Shown: positions 21,080-30,609 of the stretch, one piece after another
How the letters are laid out: each line of letters opens with the position of its first letter
Numbering within the stretch: the stretch's first letter is position 1
Source: Acetobacteraceae bacterium
GTDB lineage: Bacteria > Pseudomonadota > Alphaproteobacteria > Acetobacterales > Acetobacteraceae
DNA length: 64,000 bases
Direction: 5' to 3'
NCBI GenBank assembly: GCA_947371015.1
Contig: CANBNK010000013.1
Location: 1 to 64,000, forward strand
The notes under the pieces: model-generated
The model's database searches: none
Told to the model about the DNA's origin: nothing
What the model saw: the letters and a program-made list of their open reading frames with translations, nothing else
Position numbers and translations under genes: made by a program

Positions 21080-21458
21080 GCGGTGAGACCAGCATGACCG
21101 ATGCGGTGCGGCACTTCGCCGCCGACACCACCTCGGGCCTGTGCTGAGACGCAATCCCGGGCGGCAAGGCCGCCTGCCCGTCCGTTACTCGTCCAGGCTG
21201 CCCCGGCGGAGGGGGCAACGCGTTCAGGCCCGTACGGCATGCCTGGCCGCAGTTGCGCCACCAGCTTCGTAACCTGCAGCCTGCTGACAATGGGCTTCCA
21301 ACGCCTGCTGCTACTGAACCGCCCGTGGCGGCCCTATCGACCCGATGGCGGTGGCGGCACGCAAGCTGGCGCGTGAGTTCGGCATCCCCATCGTCCCGGT
21401 ACCCTGCCCGCTGCGATGGGGAGGGATATGCGGTGCCAGGGGCGGCGACACCCGAGGG

Positions 21459-21893
21459 TCAACGCGCCAGCGCGGCGGCAACGCTGGCGTTGCCCTGGCA
21501 GGCGCCATCCTCATGCATCTGGCCGCCGCGGCAGGTCCAGCGCAGGGACTCGGTGCCGGCGTCGCGCCGCCAGGCCAGGCTGGTGCTCGCACCGCTGCCA
21601 TTTTCCAGTGTCAGGGACACAGTCATCCGGCCGGCCTGCGGACCAGGCCGGGTCACCTGTGCGGCGTGCACCGCCAGCCCGGGCAGGTCCCGCCATGCGG
21701 GCCCGCGCAGTCGTGCCCGCCAGCGGCCCCCTGCGCCACCAGGCTGCCCGGAGAGCAGTGCTGCCCGCAACTGCGCCAGGGCCTGGCGCCCTGCAGCCGC
21801 AAGCGCCGCCGGCTCGGCGCCGGGCAGCAAGCCGCGCAGCGCCAGGCGGCCGGGGTGGGAAAAGGCGCGCAGCGTGGGCAGGGCGTCGGACAT
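21459..21893 (-). CDS. Hypothetical protein
   Basis: 144-aa ORF, codon usage plausible, not recognised. Confidence 0.5.
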   Translation of the reverse strand: MSDALPTLRAFSHPGRLALRGLLPGAEPAALAAAGRQALAQLRAALLSGQPGGAGGRWRARLRGPAWRDLPGLAVHAAQVTRPGPQAGRMTVSLTLENGSGASTSLAWRRDAGTESLRWTCRGGQMHEDGACQGNASVAAALAR

Positions 21894-21944
21894 GGCCCAA
21901 ATCTGCCCGGCCAGGCCTCAACAAATCACGACCGCTGCCGTGGG

Positions 21945-22922
21945 TTATTCGTCCGCCACCGCGAACAGCAGCAGCAGCGTCCGTTGCAGCATGTTCTGAT
22001 TGTCGTCGGAAACTACCGCCAACAGGCTGCGGCCGCCATGCCTGGCCACCGCGACGCCTTCGTAATTGTCGGTCGGCAACGGGGGTTCCAGGCGCAGCAA
22101 CTCCTCGCCCTCCAGCACCGCGCCCTCGGCCGCTTCGGTCAGCTGCCGGGCGCTCAGCCGCACCAGCCGGCCGCGGAAGCCGCCGAAGACGGAAAAGCTG
22201 CGTTCCAGCACCAGCGCCCCGCCATCCGGCAGGCCATGGGCGTCGCAGGGGTCCATCGGCTCCTCGCAGCGATAGCTCAGCCGGGTCCAGCCCCGCTGCG
22301 GCCCGCCCAGCCAAACCCGGCGGACGCGCGTAGCCTGGCCGGCCATGTTCCAGCCCTCGGCGATCATCAGCCAGCGGCCATCGGCCAGCACCGCCAGGCT
22401 TTCCAGCCCTCCATTGCCGGGCGCTTCCGCCAGCTCCGGCGGCGCTTCCACGTAGCGTGCTGGGGCGTCCAGCCGGGCATAGCTGCGCAGCCGGTGCCAG
22501 CGCTCGAAGCTGACCAGCCAGTCGCCATTGGGCAGCCGGGCCAGACCCTCGGCATCGCCGGTGAAGCCGCGCGGCAGCGAGGCGCCGGCGCCATCCCGCA
22601 ACGGGCCGCTGCGCAGGTCGGTCAGGCCCAGCGGCTTCAGCTTGGCGTCCAGCACCAGCCGCGCGGTCAGCCAGCGCCCGATATCGGCAATGGCGGTCAG
22701 CTGCAGGTCATCGGTCAGGTGCAGGCCGGATAGCCCCCCGAAGCCGAGTACCGTGTTGTCGATGATCAGCCCGCCCAAGGGTTCCAGCTTGCAGCCGGGC
22801 AGCGCCGGCAGCGCCAGGGGCCTGGCCGCGAGCAGGGTGACGCGCGGCGAGGCGACCTGCGCCTGCGCCCGGCCGGCCGAGAGCAGCGCCGGCGCCGCCA
22901 GCAACAGGCCGCGCCGATTCAT
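21945..22922 (-). CDS. Phytase-like esterase family secreted protein
   Basis: Signal peptide; LGGLIIDNTVLGFGGLSGLHLTDDLQLTAIADIGRW...GFTGDAEGLARLPNGDWLVSFERWHR...LESLAVLADGRWLMIAEG. Confidence 0.82.
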   Translation of the reverse strand: MNRRGLLLAAPALLSAGRAQAQVASPRVTLLAARPLALPALPGCKLEPLGGLIIDNTVLGFGGLSGLHLTDDLQLTAIADIGRWLTARLVLDAKLKPLGLTDLRSGPLRDGAGASLPRGFTGDAEGLARLPNGDWLVSFERWHRLRSYARLDAPARYVEAPPELAEAPGNGGLESLAVLADGRWLMIAEGWNMAGQATRVRRVWLGGPQRGWTRLSYRCEEPMDPCDAHGLPDGGALVLERSFSVFGGFRGRLVRLSARQLTEAAEGAVLEGEELLRLEPPLPTDNYEGVAVARHGGRSLLAVVSDDNQNMLQRTLLLLFAVADE

Positions 22923-22933
22923 GCGGGGAAAGC

Positions 22934-24802
22934 CTAGCCGACGGCGGCGGAGGACAGCGTCGCGGCGCGCTGCCAGGCTTCGGCGGCGTCCTCGTCGAAC
23001 AACTCTGCGAGTTTCTTCATCATGGTGCCGCCCAGCTCCTCGGCATCCACGATGGTCACGGCGCGGCGGTAGTAGCGCGTCACGTCATGGCCGATCCCGA
23101 TGGCGATCAGCTCGACATCGTTGCGGCCCTCGATATCGCCGATGACTTTTCGGAGATGCCGTTCCAGGTAGTTGCCAGGGTTCACGCTCAGCGTGCTGTC
23201 ATCCACCGGCGCGCCGTCCGAGATCACCATCAGGATGCGGCGATGTTCCGGGCGGTTCCGGATGCGCTTGTAGGCCCATTCCAGCGCCTCGCCGTCGATG
23301 TTCTCCTTCAGCAGCCCCTCGCGCAGCATCAGCCCGAGGTTCTTGCGGGCGCGGCGCCAGGGCGCGTCGGCGGCCTTGTAGACCACGTGGCGCAGGTCGT
23401 TCAGGCGGCCGGGGTTGCGCGGCTTGCCGTCCTGCACCCACTTCTCGCGGCTCTGGCCGCCCTTCCAGGCGCGGGTGGTGAAGCCGAGGATTTCCGTCTT
23501 GACAGCGCAACGCTCCAGCGTGCGGGCCAGGATATCGGAGCACATGGCGGCCACCGTGATCGGCCGGCCGCGCATGGAGCCGGAGTTGTCGATCAGCAGC
23601 GTCACCACGGTGTCGCGGAAATCGGCCTCGCGCTCCCGCTTGTAGGTCAGCGACAGCATCGGGTTGGTGATGATGCGGGACAGCCGGGCGGCGTCCAGCA
23701 TGCCTTCCTCAAGGTCGAATTCCCAGGCGCGCTGCTGCTGCGCCAACAGCCGGCGCTGCAGGCGGTTGGCCAGCTTGGAGACCACGCCCTGCAAATGCGA
23801 AAGCTGCTGGTCCAGCTGCTGGCGCAACCTAGCCAGCTCCTCGGGGTCGCAGAGGTCATCGGCCTCGACGATTTCGTCGAAGTTGGTGACGAAGGGGTGG
23901 TAGCGGCTGGTGTCATCCGTATGGACAACCTCCTTGCGCTGCTGCGGCCCGCCCGGCTTGTCGTCGCCCTCGGCGGCGGCGCCTTCCTCATCCGATTCCT
24001 GAGCTTCCTCCTCGGAGGCTTCGCCCTGCATCGTCTCCGGCTGGGCGCCGAGCATGGCCTCCTGCTCGGATGCCTGGGCCTCGCCCTCGCCGGACTGGTC
24101 CTGCTGGCTGGTGGACTGGTCGCCCTCCTCGCCCTCTTCCTCCTGCTCGGACTCGGTCTCCACCTCGGCTTCCGCCAGGTCGAGCGCGGCCAGGAACTTG
24201 CGAGCGGCCTTGGCGAAATGGTCCTGGTCGTCGGTGGTGGTGGCCATCTCGGCCAGGGCGTCCTGCGCCTTTTCGTCCAGCGAATCGCGCCACAGGTCCA
24301 GCACGCGCTTGGCCGCATCCGGCACCGGGCGGCCGGTGATGCGTTCCCGCGCCAACAGGGAGAGCGCGGCGGGCAGCGGCAGCTGGTCCTTCCGCGTCAT
24401 CCGGTCATAGCCTTCCTGCTCGCAGGAATCGGCCAGCCGTGCCGCCAGGTTGTGCGCCACGCCGGCCATGAACTTGCTGCCCACGGCCTCGACGCGCACA
24501 TCCTCCAGCGCGTCGAATACCTCCTTGGCCTCGCGGCGCTGGGGCATGCGGCTGGCGTGCACGCTTTCATTGTGATGGCGGATCTTCAGCGCCGCGGCAT
24601 CGGCGGCGCCGCGCAGCTTGGCCATTTCGGCCGGCGGCAGGGTGCGGGTGGGCAGCGGCAGGCGCACGCGCTTGCCGGAAACCCCGCCTGGGCCGGGCTG
24701 GAAGGCCACCTGCACTTCGTTGTTCGCGTGCGCCACGGCGCGCAGGGCGCCGGCGGTGGCGCGCTTGAACTCTTCCTGGCGGGTAAGGTCTTGCTTGGTC
24801 AT
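22934..24802 (-). CDS. cobT: Aerobic cobaltochelatase subunit CobT
   Basis: Acidic central region, VWA domain [58 protein letters not shown]. Confidence 0.96.
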   Translation of the reverse strand: MTKQDLTRQEEFKRATAGALRAVAHANNEVQVAFQPGPGGVSGKRVRLPLPTRTLPPAEMAKLRGAADAAALKIRHHNESVHASRMPQRREAKEVFDALEDVRVEAVGSKFMAGVAHNLAARLADSCEQEGYDRMTRKDQLPLPAALSLLARERITGRPVPDAAKRVLDLWRDSLDEKAQDALAEMATTTDDQDHFAKAARKFLAALDLAEAEVETESEQEEEGEEGDQSTSQQDQSGEGEAQASEQEAMLGAQPETMQGEASEEEAQESDEEGAAAEGDDKPGGPQQRKEVVHTDDTSRYHPFVTNFDEIVEADDLCDPEELARLRQQLDQQLSHLQGVVSKLANRLQRRLLAQQQRAWEFDLEEGMLDAARLSRIITNPMLSLTYKREREADFRDTVVTLLIDNSGSMRGRPITVAAMCSDILARTLERCAVKTEILGFTTRAWKGGQSREKWVQDGKPRNPGRLNDLRHVVYKAADAPWRRARKNLGLMLREGLLKENIDGEALEWAYKRIRNRPEHRRILMVISDGAPVDDSTLSVNPGNYLERHLRKVIGDIEGRNDVELIAIGIGHDVTRYYRRAVTIVDAEELGGTMMKKLAELFDEDAAEAWQRAATLSSAAVG

Positions 24803-24967
24803 CTAAGTCTGGCCCTTGCGTGGCTCGGGCTGCCGGCCCGCCTGCTGAACTCGGGCCACTGGCCCGGCTTGTGCAGCACGGCCGCCGGCCCGGTCTATCG
24901 AATGTCGGCCACCGGCCTGGCTGAGACGGCGCCCCACCGGCGCGCCGTCATCGGGTGAGGCCAGGCC

Positions 24968-25981
24968 TCAGCCCGCCTTCTTCAGCAGGCTGCCGCTCGG
25001 CAGATCCTCGTTGAAGCAGCGCTGGTAGTATTCCGCCACCGTGGCGCGCTCGGCCTCGTCGCACTTGTTCAGGAAGGTCAGGCGGAAGGCAAAGCCGACA
25101 TCGCCGAAGATCTTGCTGTTCTCGGCCCAGGTGATGACGGTACGCGGGCTCATCACTGTGCTGATGTCACCGGCGATGAAGCCGGCGCGGGTCAGGTCGG
25201 CAAGCGCCACCATGCTCTCGACCATCTTCCTGGCCTTGGCATCGCCTTCCTGGCCCATCTTGGCCAGCACGATGCTGGTTTCCTGCGCATGCGGCAGGTA
25301 GTTCAGCGTCGCCACGATGTTCCAGCGGTCCATCTGGCCCTGGTTGATCTGCTGCGTGCCATGATAGAGGCCGGTCGTGTCGCCCAGGCCCACCGTGTTG
25401 GCGGTGGCGAACAGGCGGAACATCGGGTGCGGCCGAATGACGCGGTTCTGGTCCAGCAGCGTCAGCTTGCCTTCCACTTCCAGCACGCGCTGGATCACGA
25501 ACATCACGTCCGGGCGGCCGGCGTCGTATTCGTCGAACACCAGCGCGCAGGGGTGCTGCAAGGCCCAGGGCAGGATGCCTTCACGGAACTCCGTGATCTG
25601 CTTGCCATCCTTCAGGACGATCGCGTCCTTGCCGATCAGGTCGATACGGCTGATGTGGCTGTCCAGGTTGACGCGGATGCACGGCCAGTTCAGCCGTGCC
25701 GCCACCTGTTCGATATGGGTGGACTTGCCGGTGCCGTGATAGCCCTGGATCATCACTCGGCGGTTGTTGCCGAAGCCGGCGAGGATCGCCAGCGTGGTCT
25801 CCCGATCGAAACGATAGGTCGGGTCCAGTTCCGGCACGTGTTCCGTGCGGAGGGAGAAGGCCGGGACGATCATGTCCAGGTCCAGGCCGAACACATCCCG
25901 CACATTCACGGTGGTGTCGGGCGTGTTGATCGCCGAGGTGGGCTGGGGATCGGCGAGGGCAGCAACCTTGTTCATCGGCAT
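24968..25981 (-). CDS. cobS: Aerobic cobaltochelatase subunit CobS (AAA+)
   Basis: [94 protein letters not shown]. Confidence 0.97.
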   Translation of the reverse strand: MPMNKVAALADPQPTSAINTPDTTVNVRDVFGLDLDMIVPAFSLRTEHVPELDPTYRFDRETTLAILAGFGNNRRVMIQGYHGTGKSTHIEQVAARLNWPCIRVNLDSHISRIDLIGKDAIVLKDGKQITEFREGILPWALQHPCALVFDEYDAGRPDVMFVIQRVLEVEGKLTLLDQNRVIRPHPMFRLFATANTVGLGDTTGLYHGTQQINQGQMDRWNIVATLNYLPHAQETSIVLAKMGQEGDAKARKMVESMVALADLTRAGFIAGDISTVMSPRTVITWAENSKIFGDVGFAFRLTFLNKCDEAERATVAEYYQRCFNEDLPSGSLLKKAG

Positions 25982-26075
25982 CCGCTCAGGTTCATTCTTG
26001 GAAAGTCTAGGCCAGGGTGGCGCGGCAGGCTACCCGCGCTGGCGGAAAAGGCCAGCCCTTGCTTGCGGAGGCACT

Positions 26076-26687
26076 TCAGCCCGCCGATGCCGTGGCCGCC
26101 GGGCGGTCCGCGGCGGTGGCCGCCAGCCGATGGCGGACCAGGCTGTAGGCCCGGTTCACGTCCTTCAGCTTTTCCTCGGCCTCGCGGTCCCCGCCATTGG
26201 CGTCCGGGTGGAATTTCTTGGCCAGCTCGCGATAGCGGTCGCGCAATGCCAGCGAGTCCACCGGCCATTCGAGCCCCAGAACGTCCAGCGCCGCGCGCAG
26301 TTCGGGCGGCGGGCCGACCTTTTGTTCGCGTGGCTTGACCCGGGACTGATGCAGCGGCGTGTCGCGCAGCATGCCCAGCGGGTCGCGCGTCCATTCCTCG
26401 CTGAACGGGTTGAGCCCGCCCAGCCGGCCCAGCGGCCAGGTCGGGCGGTGCCCGACGGCATCGCTGCGCAGGTTGGCCTCGATCTCGGCCTCGTTCATGC
26501 CCTTGTAGAAGTCCCAGGTGCTGTTGAACTCACGCACATGGGGCAGGCAGAACCATTGGTACTGGTTCAGTGACATGCGGGATTTCGGCGCCCGGTATTC
26601 GCCCGCGACGGCGCAGCCCGGCGCCTCGCAGGGGCGGGGCGGGAAACTGCTCTCTCCGGCGTCTCTGCGAACGGCGCGTCTGGCCAT
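26076..26687 (-). CDS. J-domain (DnaJ-like) protein
   Basis: C-terminal J domain DSLALRDRYRELAKKFHPDANGGDREAEEKLKDVNRAYSLVRH; start MARRAVRRDAGE. Confidence 0.9.
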   Translation of the reverse strand: MARRAVRRDAGESSFPPRPCEAPGCAVAGEYRAPKSRMSLNQYQWFCLPHVREFNSTWDFYKGMNEAEIEANLRSDAVGHRPTWPLGRLGGLNPFSEEWTRDPLGMLRDTPLHQSRVKPREQKVGPPPELRAALDVLGLEWPVDSLALRDRYRELAKKFHPDANGGDREAEEKLKDVNRAYSLVRHRLAATAADRPAATASAG

Positions 26688-26724
26688 GGTGCGGTTATGG
26701 GGAAGCGGGGGAGAGGGCGCAAGC

Positions 26725-27036
26725 ATGCTTGGCAGCCGCGCCGCGGAAGCCGAGACTGCGTGGATGCCCAACCGCGCCCAACGCATCCACGCCACACTGA
26801 CCCAGGCCTTCGCCCCCGCCGTGCTTGAGGTGCAGGACGACAGCCACCTGCATGCCGGCCATGCCGGCGCCGCGCCTGGGGGGGAGACGCACTACAGCGT
26901 GCGCCTGGTCAGCCCTGCCTTTGCCGGCCTGGGCCGGCTTGCCCGCAGCCGGGCGGTGCACGCCACGTTGGCCGACGAGTTCGCCGGCGGGCTGCACGCG
27001 CTGGCGCTGAAGTTGCAGGCCCCTGGCGAGGGTTAG
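26725..27036 (+). CDS. bolA: BolA family protein
   Basis: RIHATLTQAFAPAVLEVQDDSHLHAGHAG...ETHYSVRLVSPAFAGLGRLARSRAVHATLADEFAGGLHALALKLQAPGE. Confidence 0.92.
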   Translation: MLGSRAAEAETAWMPNRAQRIHATLTQAFAPAVLEVQDDSHLHAGHAGAAPGGETHYSVRLVSPAFAGLGRLARSRAVHATLADEFAGGLHALALKLQAPGEG

Positions 27037-27156
27037 CAGGCTGCGGAAATTTGATTCGCGGCGCCGACGCGGAGCGACAGGAAGTTTCAGGCAAAGGCCC
27101 GGACGGATTCCATTGCGACCTTTGTTGCCCTTCCATGGTAGAATTTCCGCAGCCTG
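27037..27156 (-). mobile_element. MITE-like element copy B (120 bp), flanked by TTAG direct repeats at 27033-27036 and 27157-27160
   Basis: Perfect 15-bp TIR CAGGCTGCGGAAATT/AATTTCCGCAGCCTG; inverted copy of 15033-15180. Confidence 0.9.
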
Positions 27157-27561
27157 TTAGGCGCTGGGTCGCACCCGATAGACTTCGATGCCCGCGCCGG
27201 CGGCCTCGTTGAAGATATCCGGCTTCACCACGGAAACCCGGCAGGCCTCCACCACGGGGTTGCCGAAGCACAGCCCGACCAACTCCTCGACCAGGTCTTC
27301 CAGCAGCGGCGTATGCGGCCGGCTGGGCCAGCCCCGCAGCGCGGCGCGGATCGGGTCGTAGTCGATGAAGCCATTCGGGTCGCCGCCGACGCCCTTGGCT
27401 TCGCTGTGGGCGTACATTTCAACGTTCACCAGCAGGCGGGTCGGGCGCTCGGGGTGCTGTTCCCAGGGATGCAGGCCGACCTGCGCCTCCACCATCACGT
27501 CGCGCAGCATGACCTTCACATGGCTGCGGGCGCTGTCCCACAACGGTGAGAAGCCGGTCAC
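27157..27561 (-). CDS. folB: Dihydroneopterin aldolase family protein
   Basis: VKVMLRDVMVEAQVGLHPWEQHPERPTRLLVNVEMY...FIDYDPIRAALR...LLEDLVEELVGLCF...VSVVKPDIF; GTG start overlapping the upstream stop (GTGA). Confidence 0.88.
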   Translation of the reverse strand: MTGFSPLWDSARSHVKVMLRDVMVEAQVGLHPWEQHPERPTRLLVNVEMYAHSEAKGVGGDPNGFIDYDPIRAALRGWPSRPHTPLLEDLVEELVGLCFGNPVVEACRVSVVKPDIFNEAAGAGIEVYRVRPSA

Positions 27562-28208
27562 TCCGCCGCGCCCGCTTGGGCGTCGGCCGCCGCGCCCGCT
27601 TGGGCGTCGGCCGCGGTGCCCGCGCTTTCCGCCGCATTGGCCAAATGCGGCCAACGCGCCAGGCTGACCGGGCTGTCCGGCGCATAGGCGATGCAGGTGC
27701 CGAGCAGGCCGGGCATCGCCGCGGGGGCTGCCACTTCGCCGCTCGCCACCTTGGCCAGCATCGCCTTCTCCCGCGCCCGGCGCACGGGGTAGAGGGTCTG
27801 GAACGCCACTGTCGCCATCTGGCCCAGCAATTCCCGCAAGTGGGTGCAGCCATGCACACCGCCGACGCGCTCGGCCACCTGGCGGTTGAAGCCGGGGCCG
27901 ATCTTCAGCCCGGCCAGCTTGCTGAAGTTGGGCGCGGCGCCGGGGCAGATATCGTAGGGGGTGAAGTCGCTGCTGGCCTCGCAGGCCTGCACCAGCATGT
28001 CCACGTCCACCACCAAGCGCAGCCACATGCCATGGATCGGCCGCCCGGCCGGCACGGTGGCATCGGGGTCCTCGTCGTTGTGGACCGTGGTCTTGCGGTC
28101 GGTCAGGTGGGCTTCGATGTCGAACAGGCCGTCGGCGCGCTCATAGCCGCGCAACTCGATGTCGCGCAGGTGCAGCAGCTTCCGCTCGACCGGGGCGGAA
28201 AGGGGCAT
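27558..28208 (-). CDS. DUF2889 family protein
   Basis: LLHLRDIELRGYERADGLFDIEAHLTDRKTTVHNDED...IHGMWLRLVVDVDMLV...GCTHLRELLGQMATVAFQTLYP. Confidence 0.88.
   Translation of the reverse strand: MPLSAPVERKLLHLRDIELRGYERADGLFDIEAHLTDRKTTVHNDEDPDATVPAGRPIHGMWLRLVVDVDMLVQACEASSDFTPYDICPGAAPNFSKLAGLKIGPGFNRQVAERVGGVHGCTHLRELLGQMATVAFQTLYPVRRAREKAMLAKVASGEVAAPAAMPGLLGTCIAYAPDSPVSLARWPHLANAAESAGTAADAQAGAAADAQAGAAE
27563..27610. repeat. 24-bp perfect tandem duplication at the DUF2889/folB junction
   Basis: CCGCCGCGCCCGCTTGGGCGTCGG x2, encoding ADAQAGAA repeats. Confidence 0.85.
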
Positions 28209-28304
28209 GGCAGGCTCCCGCAGGAATGACGCAGTGCAATAGGGAATGCAGCCATGCCACGCGGGAAGGGGCAGGTCCAGCCGGCCCCCCATGCCAGGCC
28301 GATG

Positions 28305-29717
28305 CTACGGCAGCACTTTCCCCGGGTTCATCATGCCACGGGGGTCCACCGCCGCCTTGATCGCCTGCATCAGCGCCAGTTCGGCCCCGCCGCGCCAATC
28401 CTCCATCATGTCGGTCTTCAGCCGGCCGATGCCGTGTTCGGCGCTGAAGCTGCCGCCGAGGTCGCGGACCACCTCGTTCACCGTGTCCATGATGTCGTGG
28501 CTGCGGGCCAGGAAGGCGGCGGGGTCCATGCCCACCGGCTGTTCCAGGTTCATGTGGATGTTGCCATCGCCGAGATGCCCGAACGGCACCGGCCGCACCC
28601 CGGGGATCAGCCGGCGGCAGGCCTCCGACGAACGACGGATCAACTCCGGCACCTTGGAGACCGGCACCGAGACATCGTTCTTCACACTGGCGCCCTCGCG
28701 CTTCTGCGCCTCGGGGTGTTCCTCGCGGATGCGCCAGATTTTTGCCTGCTGTGCCGCGCTTTCGGCGATGGCGGCGTCCAGCACTTCGCCGGCTTCCATG
28801 GCGGTTTCCAGCACCGCTTCCAGCAGCCCGCGCAACCCGGCCTCGGGGCGGGAGGAAGCCAGGTCCACCAGCACGTAATGGTCGTGCCGGCCTTCCAGTG
28901 GGTTGGTGCAGCCCTCGATATGCTTCAGCGCGAAGCCGACGCCCTCGCCCGACAGGTATTCGAAGGCGCGTACCGCGGTCTCATCGCGGTCGCGGAAGCG
29001 GCGGAACAGGCTCAGCGCCGCGTCCTCGTCGCGCACCGCGCAGAAGGCCACGGCGCTTTCCCGGGCGCGCGGGAACAGCCGCAGCACGGCGGCGGTGATG
29101 AAGCCCAGCGTGCCCTCGGCCCCCACGAACAGGTGGCGCAGCGCGTAGCCGGTATTGTCCTTGCGCAGCCGGCGCAGGCCATTCCAGACTTGCCCATCCG
29201 GCAGCACCACTTCCAGCCCCAGCATCAGTTCGCGCGCATTGCCGTAGCGCACCGTGGTGTTGCCGCCGGCATTGGTGGACAGCACGCCGCCGATGGTGGC
29301 GCTGCCCTCGGCGCCGAGCGATAGCGGGAACAGGCAGTTCGCTGCGGCGGCGGCGTCCTGCGCGGCCTTCAGGATCACGCCCGCTTCGCAGGTCATGGTC
29401 ATGTCCATGGGGTCGATGTCGCGCACCCGGTTCAGCCGGGCCAGGGAGACGACGATCTGCCGGCCGGTCTCATCCGGCGTGGCGCCGCCGACCATGCTGG
29501 TATTGCCGCCCTGCGGCACCAGGGCCACGCCGGCGGCGGCGCACAGCTTCACGGCCGCGGCCAGTTCGGCGGTACTGCCGGGGCGCACCACGCAGGGGGT
29601 GGCGCCGCGGTACAGCGCGCGCCAGTCGGCCAAATGCGGCTCCAGGCTGGCGGCGTCGGTCAGCAGGCCACGCGGGCCGAGCAGGGCGGAAAGCTGGGTC
29701 AGCAGGGTGTCGGTCAT
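28305..29717 (-). CDS. FAD-binding oxidoreductase (D-2-hydroxyglutarate/lactate dehydrogenase-like)
   Basis: PQGGNTSMVGGATPDETGRQIVVSLARLNRVRDIDP, LSLGAEGSATIGGVLSTNAGGNTTVRYGNARELMLGLEVVLPDG, SAEHGIGRLK. Confidence 0.94.
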   Translation of the reverse strand: MTDTLLTQLSALLGPRGLLTDAASLEPHLADWRALYRGATPCVVRPGSTAELAAAVKLCAAAGVALVPQGGNTSMVGGATPDETGRQIVVSLARLNRVRDIDPMDMTMTCEAGVILKAAQDAAAAANCLFPLSLGAEGSATIGGVLSTNAGGNTTVRYGNARELMLGLEVVLPDGQVWNGLRRLRKDNTGYALRHLFVGAEGTLGFITAAVLRLFPRARESAVAFCAVRDEDAALSLFRRFRDRDETAVRAFEYLSGEGVGFALKHIEGCTNPLEGRHDHYVLVDLASSRPEAGLRGLLEAVLETAMEAGEVLDAAIAESAAQQAKIWRIREEHPEAQKREGASVKNDVSVPVSKVPELIRRSSEACRRLIPGVRPVPFGHLGDGNIHMNLEQPVGMDPAAFLARSHDIMDTVNEVVRDLGGSFSAEHGIGRLKTDMMEDWRGGAELALMQAIKAAVDPRGMMNPGKVLP

Positions 29718-29827
29718 GCCGGGAAACTCGGGCCGATGGGGGCGCCGGGTCAATCCCATGGCGCGCGCCCCGGCAAAACGAGATGCCGCGCGCCCCATCG
29801 CCCCAGCCGCGCCCTCGCGCGGGGCGG

Positions 29828-30388
29828 CTATTCCCGGCGGATGCTGCCGAACATCACCCGGTCCTCCACCAGGTGCAGCCGCAGTCGCACGCTGCCTGGC
29901 CCCCCATCCAGCCCCGCGGTCAGCCGCGCGGCGGCGCTGACCAGGCGCCGATCCGGCGGCGCGTCGCACAGCACCGTCAGGCGGCCCTCAGCCAGCCGAA
30001 ACCGCCAGGCCAGGGCGGGGGAGCCGTTGCGCGCCAGCAGCAGCGCCTCGGCGAACAGGCGTGGCGGCGGCCCGGCCTCGCGCGCCAGCCAGCGGTCGGC
30101 GGCCTGGCGCAGCGCCACGGGGTCCGGCTGGTCGCTGGCCTGGACCAGGCGGGAGCAAGCATGGCCCCGGCTGGCCTTCAGTACGAAGCCGGCGGGCAGG
30201 CGGGTGAAGTCGATCTCCTCGGCCTGCTGCCACTGGCCGTGCAGCCGTGGCAGGCAATCCGGCCCCAGCCTTCCGGCGGCGAAGGTGCGCGCCGCCAGCC
30301 GGTCCGCGGTGCGGGCCAGCAGCCGGGCAAGCCCGTGCAACTCGCCCAAGGGGGGGGTGTTGGCGGAGGGGTGCGGGGGCAGCAGCAT
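29828..30388 (-). CDS. Short TupA-like ATP-grasp family protein
   Basis: RLPAGFVLKASRGHACSRLV...RLFAEALLLARNGSPALAWRFRLAEGRLTVL; recognised by motif memory only. Confidence 0.6.
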   Translation of the reverse strand: MLLPPHPSANTPPLGELHGLARLLARTADRLAARTFAAGRLGPDCLPRLHGQWQQAEEIDFTRLPAGFVLKASRGHACSRLVQASDQPDPVALRQAADRWLAREAGPPPRLFAEALLLARNGSPALAWRFRLAEGRLTVLCDAPPDRRLVSAAARLTAGLDGGPGSVRLRLHLVEDRVMFGSIRRE

Positions 30389-30609
30389 GCGGCTTCAAAC
30401 CGGCGGCCCGCTTTGCGTTGCAGCGGTTTGCGCCGTTGAGGGGACACGCTCGGCGGCGTAATACGCATGGCACGCGTTCTTGACCCCTGCGAGGCCGCCC
30501 GTGCGGCGCGCCGCCGGACACCGAAGGCCTGCCTGCCGCCCGGCGTTTCAGGGCGAATAAAAGGCTGATACCAGCGCTCCACCGTTCCGGCCGCTGGCAT
30601 CAGCAGCCC

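Noticed and set aside
21270-21290. Further MITE end (GCAGCCTGCTGACAATG)
   Set aside because: Lacks the CCGCAG/GAAATT part of the TIR; chance similarity
23087-24958. 623-aa ORF on the plus strand
   Set aside because: Antisense to cobT, whose acidic region yields artificial Leu-rich stretches
24803-24967. Possible cobalamin riboswitch in the cobS-cobT gap
   Set aside because: Short hairpins are present (for example GACGGCGC...GCGCCGTC), but I see no B12-box-like conserved sequence, and the gap lies between genes of one operon
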